Assembly (NCBI RefSeq): GCF_024438035.1
Contig: NZ_JANFQF010000020.1
Span: 53,124-117,123 of the forward strand
Direction of reading: 5' to 3'
Length of the DNA: 64,000 nucleotides
DNA from: Rhodococcus tibetensis
GTDB taxonomy: Bacteria > Actinomycetota > Actinomycetes > Mycobacteriales > Mycobacteriaceae
Of the stretch, positions 16,102-23,860 are shown piece after piece (position 1 is the stretch's first letter; each line of letters starts with the position of its first letter). Both the position numbers and the translations under genes were made by a program. The notes beneath the pieces are model-generated. The model was not told the origin of the DNA and made no database searches. It worked only from the letters and a program-made list of their open reading frames with translations.

Positions 16102-18426
16102 TCACAGCTCTGCCACCGCAGGGAGGAGACGGGCCATGTCGAGCGCATGATCGGGGTGATCCGCCGGAACGATGCCCGAGTAGATCGCGGTCCAGCACCC
16201 GGGGCAACACAGCTGCCGGAAGACAACGGGAGCGTCGACATACTCGCTGGGATCGGAGGTCACCTGCGGCCCGGCAGTCGAAGACGGTCCCTCGAACCGC
16301 GCCAAGTTGAGCGCCGAGTTGTTCGTCTCGTCGCCGAGAAGCCGTCCACACTGCGCGCAGGCAATCACACGAGTGCCTCCGAAGTCGACCTCGGCAAGGT
16401 TGTCGTCGAGGCGGCGGGCTCCGGCGAGGTCCAGCACCGGGGCATCGGACGGAGTAACGACGGAACGGTCTCGACGCTCCGATCGCATATTCACCCGCCG
16501 CCCCGAGGTCAGCGCCTCGTCGACGTCACCGTCGACCAGGACGACTCCGTAGACAGTCTCGGCGCCGGATTCGGTGACCTTGCCCTCGCGGAAGTCGGCT
16601 GCCACCGCGGCGGGATCACGAAGCAACGGATCGCCGTATCCACCGCCGCCCTGCCAATGCATGTACAGCACCTCCCCGGGGGCTACGTAGCTCTCCGCGT
16701 AGCAGGCTCCGAGCTCACGGCCACCGCTGAGATCGTCCAAAGCACCAGGAATGCGTCCTGCGGCGAATTGTTCGAGAATGTCGGTGCCCCGGGCGAGGAC
16801 CTCCACGCCGGTGTTTCCAGGGTATCCGCCTGCGAGCCCGTTGTTCTGGGCGACCGCCTTGCCCGCGGACGCCAGTACCAGGCCCATCGGCAGGCTGGTG
16901 CCGTAGGGGGTGATGGCGATGGAGGCGCTGACACCGCCGCGTTGGCGTCCGGGTCCGCCGGAGTCAGGTTCCTCGCGGCGCCACAGGGTGAGCAGCGGGT
17001 ACAGGAACTCGGTCATTTCGGTGTCCGGGATGCGGCCCATCGGGATGCAGAACAGGCCCCCGGTGTCCATGCCGTCGGCTGTCGGGCGGGCCCCGTATCC
17101 GCCGGCCATGGGTTCCATCATGATGTTGAGGAACGGCACCGACTGTTCGGGCCGTTCGTCGAGGCCCGCGATCACGGCGGTGTCCCACGTGCCGCAGCAC
17201 GCAGCCTGCACGCTCTTGCCGAGATCGACCGACCGGTCGAGCATCTGAGACAGACATTCGGCGATGAGTGTGCCAGTGAGCCACGCGGGTCCGATGGGAC
17301 CGCGGCTGACCGCGGCGGGGAAGGTGGCGTTGTTGATCGTGCCCTCTTCGGAGACCAGGTCGAAGCAGCGCATCAGTCCGCCGGCAGACCAGGGAATGTC
17401 GCCGGCGAGGATCGGAAGCAGGGCGAGCATGACACCGCCGCGCATGCCGGCGTACGTGCAGTTGATGACCCCTGTCTGTGGATCGGTCCCGGTGAAGTCG
17501 AAGGTGAGGTGATCGGCGGTCTTGGTCATCGCCACGGTGATCTTGTGGATCCCGCGGTCACCGACGTGTGACTGGTCTTGGTAGCCGGTGGCTTTCCAGG
17601 TGCCGTCGGGCAGAGAGGTGAGCTTGCCGCGCAAGCGACTTTCGGCGTCGGCCATCATCCGCTTCATCACGGCCTTGACGGTGTCGGCCCCGTACTGTTC
17701 GATCACCGCGAGAAGGCGGTTGCGGCCGACGGTGTTTGCGCCGATCTTGGCGCGCAGGTCGAGGCCGACGAGCATCGGCACCCGCGAGCGCCGCACCCAG
17801 GCGTCGGAGACATCGCGTTGGAGCTCGTAGTCGCGGACCACCTTGATGGGCGGGGTCGGCAGCGACTCGGAGAAGACATCCTTTGCTGCGGGGTCGAATG
17901 AGCCGAGGCCGGATCCGCCGAGGTCGGGTTCGTGACAGATGGCGCTGGTCCAGGCGAAGAGCTTGCCTTCGTGGAAGATTGGTTGATAGACGATGACGTC
18001 GCTCTGGTGCAGACCGCCGCCGACCCAAGGGTCGTTGCACAGGAACATATCGCCCTCGGTGATGCCCGGGTTCGTGGACCTATGTTGGAGGGTCCAGTAG
18101 ATGGCGAGGTCGACGGCACCGACCAGCATGGTGTTGTAGAGACCGACCTGCACTTCCTGGCCGATTTCGTCGCTGATCGCGAAGTCGAAGTCGTTGGCGT
18201 CGGTGACGATGGGGGAGCCGGACATGCGCTTGAGCGCTTCGCCCATTTCGTCGGTGACCGACCACAGCCGGTGCCGGATGACTTCGTAGGTCAGCGGGTC
18301 GAGGTTGTCGATCTGTTCGGCGGTGACGGTGTGGACGGGCAGTGACGGGGGCAGTGATCGCGACAGCGCGTCGGGGTCGATCGGTCGGCTCGAGAACACC
18401 TCGGCGCCGGGAATCTGCATGGTCAT
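16102..18426 (-). CDS. HyuB/acetone-carboxylase-alpha-like protein with fused Cys-rich tail
   Basis: A 774-residue protein. Residues about 40-590 form the hydantoinase B/oxoprolinase domain (LTYEVIRHRLWSVTDEMGEALKRMSGSPIV, GDMFLCNDPWVGGGLHQSDV, HWQGGGGYGDPLLRDP). The last 100 residues contain paired cysteines, CAQC and CCPGC, resembling the small gamma subunit of acetone carboxylases and suggesting a zinc ribbon fused to the main chain. With the HyuA-like partner it would use ATP either to open a cyclic amide or to carboxylate a ketone, as acetone and acetophenone carboxylases do. AGGAG lies six bases before the ATG. The neighbouring hyuA gene ends nine bases upstream. Confidence 0.84.
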   Translation of the reverse strand: MTMQIPGAEVFSSRPIDPDALSRSLPPSLPVHTVTAEQIDNLDPLTYEVIRHRLWSVTDEMGEALKRMSGSPIVTDANDFDFAISDEIGQEVQVGLYNTMLVGAVDLAIYWTLQHRSTNPGITEGDMFLCNDPWVGGGLHQSDVIVYQPIFHEGKLFAWTSAICHEPDLGGSGLGSFDPAAKDVFSESLPTPPIKVVRDYELQRDVSDAWVRRSRVPMLVGLDLRAKIGANTVGRNRLLAVIEQYGADTVKAVMKRMMADAESRLRGKLTSLPDGTWKATGYQDQSHVGDRGIHKITVAMTKTADHLTFDFTGTDPQTGVINCTYAGMRGGVMLALLPILAGDIPWSAGGLMRCFDLVSEEGTINNATFPAAVSRGPIGPAWLTGTLIAECLSQMLDRSVDLGKSVQAACCGTWDTAVIAGLDERPEQSVPFLNIMMEPMAGGYGARPTADGMDTGGLFCIPMGRIPDTEMTEFLYPLLTLWRREEPDSGGPGRQRGGVSASIAITPYGTSLPMGLVLASAGKAVAQNNGLAGGYPGNTGVEVLARGTDILEQFAAGRIPGALDDLSGGRELGACYAESYVAPGEVLYMHWQGGGGYGDPLLRDPAAVAADFREGKVTESGAETVYGVVLVDGDVDEALTSGRRVNMRSERRDRSVVTPSDAPVLDLAGARRLDDNLAEVDFGGTRVIACAQCGRLLGDETNNSALNLARFEGPSSTAGPQVTSDPSEYVDAPVVFRQLCCPGCWTAIYSGIVPADHPDHALDMARLLPAVAEL

Positions 18427-18435
18427 GGAGTGCTC

Positions 18436-20538
18436 CTAGTGGGCGACGATGTTGAGGTTGCCGAGGCGGTCGACGGTGCCGGTGGTGTCGTGGGGAACGA
18501 CGACAGTGGTCGTGGGGACCTCGATGATGGCCGGGCCGTGCAGGATGTGTCCGGCGAGCAGCTTGCTGTAGTCGTAGACGGCAGTGTCGACGTAGCCGAT
18601 CGTGCCGTCCAGGCAGACTTTTCGGGTGTCGATCAACGCGGGGGAGGCGTCAGTCGAGTCCGCGGACTTCAATTCGGGCAGTGTGGGGGAGAAGGGGAGG
18701 ATGCCGGTCGCGCGAACGCGGTAGGTAATGGCTTGGATGCCGGCCTCCCGGAATCCGCTGTCTTTTCCGTAGAGTTCGGCGTATCGCTGCTCGAATAGAT
18801 CAGAGGCCCGCGCGATGCCTGCGGCATCGAGGCTTCCCGCCGGCACCGCTGTCGCTACCTCCGCGAGCTGCATGGTGTAGCGCATGTCGATCTCGCGTTC
18901 GATCTCCACGCCGGTGAAGGTCAGCCCCTGCCGATTGAGCTGCTCGAGTACCTGAGTTTCGAGACGGGCGAAGTTGCGGTCGGCCCGAGCAGGGTCGAGC
19001 GGCATCGCCGCCGGATCGGACAGTTCGGCGGCGAGGACGATGTTGGACGAGGCCAAACCGTACGCGGAGAACGCCGACGCGACCTGCCCGAGTGGAACGA
19101 TGACTTCCGTGACCCCGACCTCACGGGCGTAGGCGGCGCAGTGCGCTGGGCCGGCACCACCGAAGGCATAGAGGACGAAGTCGCGGGGATCGTGTCCCGC
19201 CTCGACCACCGTCTTGCGCAGCAGGTCACCGGTCTGGGCGTTCTGCACCGCATAGATCGCCGCGGCCGCATCCTCGACCGAAAGCCCGAGTGGGTCAGCG
19301 ATTTGGGTGCGGATCGCTTCGCGCGCGAGGTCCTTGTCCAGCGGCTTACGCCCCCCGAGGAGCCCGCGTTCAGGAAGGATCCCGAGCACCAGATTCGCGT
19401 CGGCGTTGGTCGGTTCGGTGCCACCTTGACCGTAACAGGCCGGCCCCGGTACGGCCTGGGCACTGTGGGGACCGATCTGCAGATTGCCGCCCGGATCGAC
19501 CCAGGCGATGGCGCCGCCGCCGGATCCGATGGCGTGCACCTCGAGGGTGGGGACGTTGATCGGGTGGTGATTGATGATCGTGCTGGACGCCCGGACGGGC
19601 TCACTGTCGACGACAAGGCCGACGAGGAAGGTGGTGCCGCCCACGTCGGTGGCGATGATGTTGCGGTGGCCGAGTTGCTTGCCTAGAGACACCGCTCCGA
19701 CCACGCCACCGGTCAACACCGATCCGACGGTGCTGATTGCATTCTTCGGTGCCTCGGCGGCTGCGACGGCGCCGCCGTTGCTCTGCATCACCAACAGTGG
19801 GCCGGCGAGTTCGAGCTCGCGCAGCTTCGACTCCAGTGAGCCGAGGTAGTCACGCAGTCCGGGGCCTATCTGGGTGCTCATAATGGTTGTCGCGTTGCGG
19901 GCGAACTCGCGGATACGCGGGCTCACCTCACTCGACAGCGAGACGAATACCGTCGGGTCGATCTCGTGGACGAGTTCGCGGATGCGCTGTTCGTGCGCCG
20001 GGTTACGGAACGACCACAGCAGCGAGACCGCGATCGCGGAGATTCCGTCGGCGAGAAGCGTGCGGATTGCCTCGCGAGCCGACTCGTCGTCGAGCGCGAC
20101 GACCACATTGCCGTCGCGGTCGAGCCGCTCGGTCACTTCCAGGGCATGTTTCTTGGGGATGAGTCCGTGAGACTTGCTCTGTCCCATGACGTTCTGCAAT
20201 TGCTCCGGCGAGCCACCCAGGTATCGGCCTTCGACGTTCATGATGAAGATGGAGTCGCGGTGGCCCTTGGTCGTGAGGAAGCCGACCGGAGGCACGTTGC
20301 CCATGACGAGCGCGTTGAGTGAAGAGGTGGTGCCGTGCGCGATGTGGTGGGTGTTCGCCAGCATCTCCTGGACCGGACAACCGAGTTGCTCGGCGAGCGC
20401 CTCGAGGACATCGATCACGCCGAGGGAGTAATCCGGCGGCGTCGACGGAGCCTTGGCAGCGAGAACAGTGCCGGCGTCATCGTCCAAAACCGCATCGGTG
20501 AACGTGCCACCGACGTCCACTCCGATCACATATGCCAT
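18436..20538 (-). CDS. HyuA-like ATP-dependent subunit (hydantoinase A/acetone carboxylase beta family)
   Basis: A 700-residue ATPase subunit. It opens with MAYVIGVDVGGTFTDAVLDD, the phosphate-binding loop of the hydantoinase A/oxoprolinase family, and contains IIATDVGGTTFLVGLVVD, the second nucleotide motif, and FVLYAFGGAGPAHCAAYARE. ATG at 20538 is chosen because GAAGGAG lies ten bases upstream and the family begins here; the frame stays open to 20601. It activates the substrate by phosphorylation for the HyuB-like subunit. It is the first gene of a leftward transcript that may continue through hyuB and the ligase, and it is divergent from the maleate isomerase operon. Confidence 0.87.
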   Translation of the reverse strand: MAYVIGVDVGGTFTDAVLDDDAGTVLAAKAPSTPPDYSLGVIDVLEALAEQLGCPVQEMLANTHHIAHGTTSSLNALVMGNVPPVGFLTTKGHRDSIFIMNVEGRYLGGSPEQLQNVMGQSKSHGLIPKKHALEVTERLDRDGNVVVALDDESAREAIRTLLADGISAIAVSLLWSFRNPAHEQRIRELVHEIDPTVFVSLSSEVSPRIREFARNATTIMSTQIGPGLRDYLGSLESKLRELELAGPLLVMQSNGGAVAAAEAPKNAISTVGSVLTGGVVGAVSLGKQLGHRNIIATDVGGTTFLVGLVVDSEPVRASSTIINHHPINVPTLEVHAIGSGGGAIAWVDPGGNLQIGPHSAQAVPGPACYGQGGTEPTNADANLVLGILPERGLLGGRKPLDKDLAREAIRTQIADPLGLSVEDAAAAIYAVQNAQTGDLLRKTVVEAGHDPRDFVLYAFGGAGPAHCAAYAREVGVTEVIVPLGQVASAFSAYGLASSNIVLAAELSDPAAMPLDPARADRNFARLETQVLEQLNRQGLTFTGVEIEREIDMRYTMQLAEVATAVPAGSLDAAGIARASDLFEQRYAELYGKDSGFREAGIQAITYRVRATGILPFSPTLPELKSADSTDASPALIDTRKVCLDGTIGYVDTAVYDYSKLLAGHILHGPAIIEVPTTTVVVPHDTTGTVDRLGNLNIVAH

Positions 20539-20614
20539 TGCTGCTGCGCTCCTTCGTGCTGGGGGAAATTCTGAGGGCGGTGTGAGGTCATCCTCGAACA
20601 CTCCTTACGTCTGT

Positions 20615-20634
20615 GTCGAGTATTCGACGTGTCT
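20615..20634. promoter_or_regulatory. Candidate regulator site 2 (GTCGAGTATTCGACGTGTCT)
   Basis: Lies 77 bases upstream of the hyuA start. It contains the near-perfect palindrome GTCGAGTATTCGAC and matches site 3 in 14 of the first 19 positions. It is a candidate operator in the divergent control region 20539-20832; the binding protein is inferred, not shown. Confidence 0.45.
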
Positions 20635-20744
20635 GATGGCATGTCAAGTGGCAAATGTGAGTGCGGTCACGAATCTCGGAATTCTCGAGAGAGGGGTGAA
20701 GTGCGGCGGTGGATGGCTGGGGACCTTGACGAATCATCACCGGC

Positions 20745-20764
20745 GTCGAATAATCGTCGTATAC
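20745..20764. promoter_or_regulatory. Candidate regulator site 3 (GTCGAATAATCGTCGTATAC)
   Basis: Lies 69 bases before the maleate isomerase start and is the best match to site 1 before the hydroxylase gene (16 of 20 positions). Together the three sites link the leftward hydroxylase, the hyu genes and the rightward isomerase operon. The remainder of the 294-base divergent region shows no gene. Confidence 0.5.
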
Positions 20765-20832
20765 GTAAATCACCCCCGGTGGGGGTGAGAAGTTCCCCGT
20801 ACATCGCTACTTCAGAATCAGAGGGCCACACC

Positions 20833-21591
20833 ATGGGCGTTTATCGCATCGGGCTCGTCGTACCGAGTTCCAATGTGACGGTCGAGACGGAAATGCCGAA
20901 GCTGCTCAACCGGCATGCAGACGCACAGTTTTCGTTTCACTCGAGTCGCATGCGGATGCAGGCGGTATCCCCGGAGCAGTTGCGGGCGATGAACGCTCAG
21001 CGTGAGCGGTGCATCCTCGAGCTCGGTGACGCCGGGGTCGACGCCATCCTCTACGCCTGCCTGGTCGCCCTGATGTCGGTGGGGCCCGGAGAACACCAAC
21101 GCGTGGAGGGTCTGGTCGCCGAGCAACTGGCGACCGGTGGCTCCGAAGCGGCGATCCGCTCGAGTGCAGGCGCGTTGATCGAAGCCCTGCGGGCGATGAA
21201 AGCACAACGGATCGTCCTGGTGACGCCCTACCTGCGTCCCCTCGCCGAGCGGGTCGTCGACTACATCGAGGCTGAAGGTATTCAGGTTCTGGACTGGCGC
21301 GCGCTCGAGGTCGCCGACAACGCGGAGGTTGGCTGCATTCCCGGCGACCGGGTGATGGATGCCGCACGATCGCTCGACCGCAGTGGAGCCGACGCGATGG
21401 TGATCTCCGCGTGCGTGCAGATGCCCTCCCTTCCCCTCGTGCAGTCCGCCGAGGAGGAGTTCGGGTTACCGGTGCTCTCCGCAGCGACCGCCGGCGCCTA
21501 CAGCCTGCTGCGCGCGCTCGACCTTCCGGTCGACATTCCCGGAGCCGGAAGCCTGTTGCGCGCCGACGCCCCGGCCCCCGCCCTTCACTAG
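20833..21591 (+). CDS. Maleate cis-trans isomerase
   Basis: A 252-residue Asp/Glu racemase superfamily enzyme. The residues reported for Nocardia farcinica maleate isomerase (Asn14, Cys76, Tyr133, Asn163, Cys194) fall at identical numbers here: PSSN ends at 14, YAC ends at 76, TPY ends at 133, ADN ends at 163, and SAC ends at 194. The enzyme converts maleate to fumarate through a covalent succinyl-cysteine intermediate, needing no cofactor. This places maleate, or a precursor of it, among the products of the surrounding pathway. ATG at 20833 aligns with family starts; the ribosome site is weak (AGAGGG). It begins a four-gene rightward operon. Confidence 0.88.
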   Translation: MGVYRIGLVVPSSNVTVETEMPKLLNRHADAQFSFHSSRMRMQAVSPEQLRAMNAQRERCILELGDAGVDAILYACLVALMSVGPGEHQRVEGLVAEQLATGGSEAAIRSSAGALIEALRAMKAQRIVLVTPYLRPLAERVVDYIEAEGIQVLDWRALEVADNAEVGCIPGDRVMDAARSLDRSGADAMVISACVQMPSLPLVQSAEEEFGLPVLSAATAGAYSLLRALDLPVDIPGAGSLLRADAPAPALH

Positions 21592-21614
21592 CCCCGAACC
21601 CATTGGAGTTCACC

Positions 21615-22259
21615 ATGTCCGAACTGCAACACTCGGTCAAAGGCGTCGACCACGTCGCCTACCCGACCTTCGACCCCGCCGCGACCGTCAAGTTCTACCG
21701 CGACGTTCTCGGGTTCCCAGTCGTGCACTCGATCTGCGCTGCAGGCTGGGGCCCGGAAAAACACCCAGACTTCATTCACTTCTTCTTCGACATCGGCAAC
21801 AACGACCGATTGGCCTTCTTCTACTACTTCGGCCTCGAACCGTTCGAAGGCGGCCCGCAGGGCGACTCGTACTCCCGCTTCGCCGAGGACGTCCCCATCT
21901 TCTTCATCCGGTCCCGCCACCTGGCCATTCACGTCGACAGTGACGACGACCTGATGGAATACCGGCGGCGCTTGGACCACAGCGCATGGCCGGTGGAGAT
22001 GCAGATCCAGCACGAGACGATCGAGTCGATCTACACCCACGATCCCAACGGTTACATGATCGAAATTACCCGGGCGCTGCGCCCGGTCACCCCGCAGGAA
22101 GACCTCGACGCCAACCTCACCATCGACGCACTCGTCGACGTCGTTTCCGGCCCTGAGCCGAGCATGGCCGCGCTGCTGACGCGCAAGGCCGAACTGATCA
22201 CCGAACGCGCCGCGGCCTGGCAGCAGCAACAGGAATCGAAGGAGATGGCGACCCGATGA
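21615..22259 (+). CDS. VOC-family ring-cleavage-type dioxygenase
   Basis: A 214-residue vicinal-oxygen-chelate protein: GVDHVAYPTFDPAATVKFYRDVLGF at the start (His13), RHLAIHVDSDDDLMEYRRRL (second His) and NGYMIEITRAL (Glu) supply a full 2-His-1-Glu metal set. This suits an Fe(II) extradiol-type dioxygenase or a glyoxalase-like isomerase. In context it could open the hydroxylated ring made by the FAD hydroxylase, but its substrate is not known. The gene has a good ribosome site (TTGGAG) and overlaps the following small gene by four bases. Confidence 0.78.
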   Translation: MSELQHSVKGVDHVAYPTFDPAATVKFYRDVLGFPVVHSICAAGWGPEKHPDFIHFFFDIGNNDRLAFFYYFGLEPFEGGPQGDSYSRFAEDVPIFFIRSRHLAIHVDSDDDLMEYRRRLDHSAWPVEMQIQHETIESIYTHDPNGYMIEITRALRPVTPQEDLDANLTIDALVDVVSGPEPSMAALLTRKAELITERAAAWQQQQESKEMATR

Positions 22260-22501
22260 CCACACTGTTCGTCCTCGACGTCCCCGAGAATACGGCCGTT
22301 GCGGAAGTGGCCGGTCGCGACCCAGCGGTCACCGTCGATCACGTCGGACCCTACTTCCGGATCCACTCGGACTCCGACATCGTGATCGATCGTCGAGCCA
22401 CCGGCTGCCGCCACGCCGTCTGGTACAGCAGCGTCGCAGGTTTGGCGCAATCCCGAATCACGCAGTGGGACAAAGATGCCATGCGGATCGAGCGACTATG
22501 A
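22256..22501 (+). CDS. Small conserved protein of unknown function (81 residues)
   Basis: An 81-residue soluble protein placed between two enzyme genes, with ATGA overlaps on both sides (start inside the dioxygenase stop, stop inside the hydrolase start). Such tight coupling makes it a real gene despite its size. The sequence has an alternation of acidic residues and beta-prone segments (VDHVGPYFRIHSDSDIVIDRR) and a Trp-Tyr pair, but no known motif was recognised. It may be an accessory or stabilising subunit of the dioxygenase. Confidence 0.7.
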   Translation: MTTLFVLDVPENTAVAEVAGRDPAVTVDHVGPYFRIHSDSDIVIDRRATGCRHAVWYSSVAGLAQSRITQWDKDAMRIERL

Positions 22502-23733
22502 GTGACGACACCGCAAGGCTGGGCGCCGGCCGATACATCGACGCAGCCCACCCCCCCGACAGCACAGTCACCTCGGTGCACGAACTCACCACCGCCGACG
22601 GGACCAAGGTCTCCGGAGTGCTGCGGGTCGTCCCCGGTGCCCGCACCGTGGTCACCCTGATGCATCCCCGCCAGGACCTGACCCATCACGTCCTGGTTCC
22701 CGAACTGCTCGCCCGCGGCTACGCGGTGTGGACACAGGGCACGCGGTCGGTCAACAACGACACCGCCCTCGTGCACGAGCAGGCCCTGCTCGATGCCGCG
22801 GCCGGGCAGGTTTTCATGCGGGAAAGTGGATTCGAGAACGTCGTGACCCTCGGCCACTCCGGCGGCGGCACGCTCTTCGCGTTCTACCACCACCAGGCCG
22901 CCCTGGCCCCGGGTGAGCGGTTGACCCGTACCCCGGCCGGGCGACCGATCGATCTGGCCGGAGCAGACATGCCTGTGCCCGATGGGGTGATCTTCATGGC
23001 ACCGCATCCGGGCCAGGGGGTCCTGCTGCTGCGGTTGATCGACCCGTCTGTGGTCGACGAATCCGACCCGTTGGCGGCCGACCCGGAGTTGAATCCGTTC
23101 GATCCAGTCAACGGCTTTGCCGAACCACCCCACAGTTCCTCCTATTCGCCGGAGTTCATCACTCGATACCGGGCGGCGCAGCGCGACCGGATCGCCCGCC
23201 TCGATGCCGTCGCCCGCGAGCGCGTGCAGAACGCCGCCGATGCGCGTCGCCGGTACAAGAGCACCTCGGACCCGGCGGATCGGCGTTCCGCGCTCGCACC
23301 GCGCGTCCTGACGGTGTACCGCACCGACGCGGATTTGCGGTTCACCGATCTGTCGCTCAGCCCGAACGAGCGGCCTTACGGGTCACTGTTCGGCCGGCGA
23401 CCCGATCTGACCAACTACGGACTCGTCGGTTTCGGACGATTCGCCACCCCGGACGCCTGGTTGTCGACCTGGTCCGGACTGAGCACCAACGCCAACTTCC
23501 TGCGCTGCGCCCCCGGCGTTGCCGCACCCACCCTGTTCGTCGAACTCACCGGCGATCAGGCCTGCTTCCCCGAGGACGCCAAGACCATGGTCGACGCCCT
23601 CGGATCGGCGGACCGGACGCACGTCCGCGTGGCCGGCACCCACTTCGGCGGGCCGATCACCGACGGTGCTCCCACCGGCGCCAGTCTGGCCGCCGCTGAC
23701 ATCGGCGCATGGCTGGCCAGCCGTTTTCCTTAG
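22498..23733 (+). CDS. Alpha/beta hydrolase
   Basis: A 411-residue alpha/beta hydrolase. The nucleophile elbow is GHSGGG (in VVTLGHSGGGTLFAFYHH, about residue 120), with a late histidine in THFGGPI as probable triad member and an aspartate candidate in ELTGDQACF. The oxyanion strand reads TVVTLMHPRQDLTHHVL. The length and the large insertion between elbow and histidine resemble hydrolases of aromatic catabolic clusters, cleaving ring-opened intermediates or thioesters. ATG at 22498 overlaps the preceding stop. It is the last gene of the operon. Confidence 0.8.
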   Translation: MSDDTARLGAGRYIDAAHPPDSTVTSVHELTTADGTKVSGVLRVVPGARTVVTLMHPRQDLTHHVLVPELLARGYAVWTQGTRSVNNDTALVHEQALLDAAAGQVFMRESGFENVVTLGHSGGGTLFAFYHHQAALAPGERLTRTPAGRPIDLAGADMPVPDGVIFMAPHPGQGVLLLRLIDPSVVDESDPLAADPELNPFDPVNGFAEPPHSSSYSPEFITRYRAAQRDRIARLDAVARERVQNAADARRRYKSTSDPADRRSALAPRVLTVYRTDADLRFTDLSLSPNERPYGSLFGRRPDLTNYGLVGFGRFATPDAWLSTWSGLSTNANFLRCAPGVAAPTLFVELTGDQACFPEDAKTMVDALGSADRTHVRVAGTHFGGPITDGAPTGASLAAADIGAWLASRFP

Positions 23734-23860
23734 TCGACTCCTCGGCGTGGGCAGCGGAGGGGTTACGCGGCGCTCGTCTGGGCACTCTGCATCAAGAGCG
23801 GCGTCGTTGAACAGCGATGCGACGCCGACCTTGCTCGAGCGACAGCGAAGGGGAATTTAC

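Noticed and set aside
14523..16310. A 595-codon open frame on the plus strand
   Set aside because: It is antisense to the aryl-CoA ligase, which carries clear adenylation motifs; the opposite translation has no motif and is a product of high GC content.
23800..23826. GGCGTCG/CGACGCC hairpin before the catalase
   Set aside because: A 7-bp stem with a 13-base loop is common in such high-GC sequence and has no further support as a regulator site.
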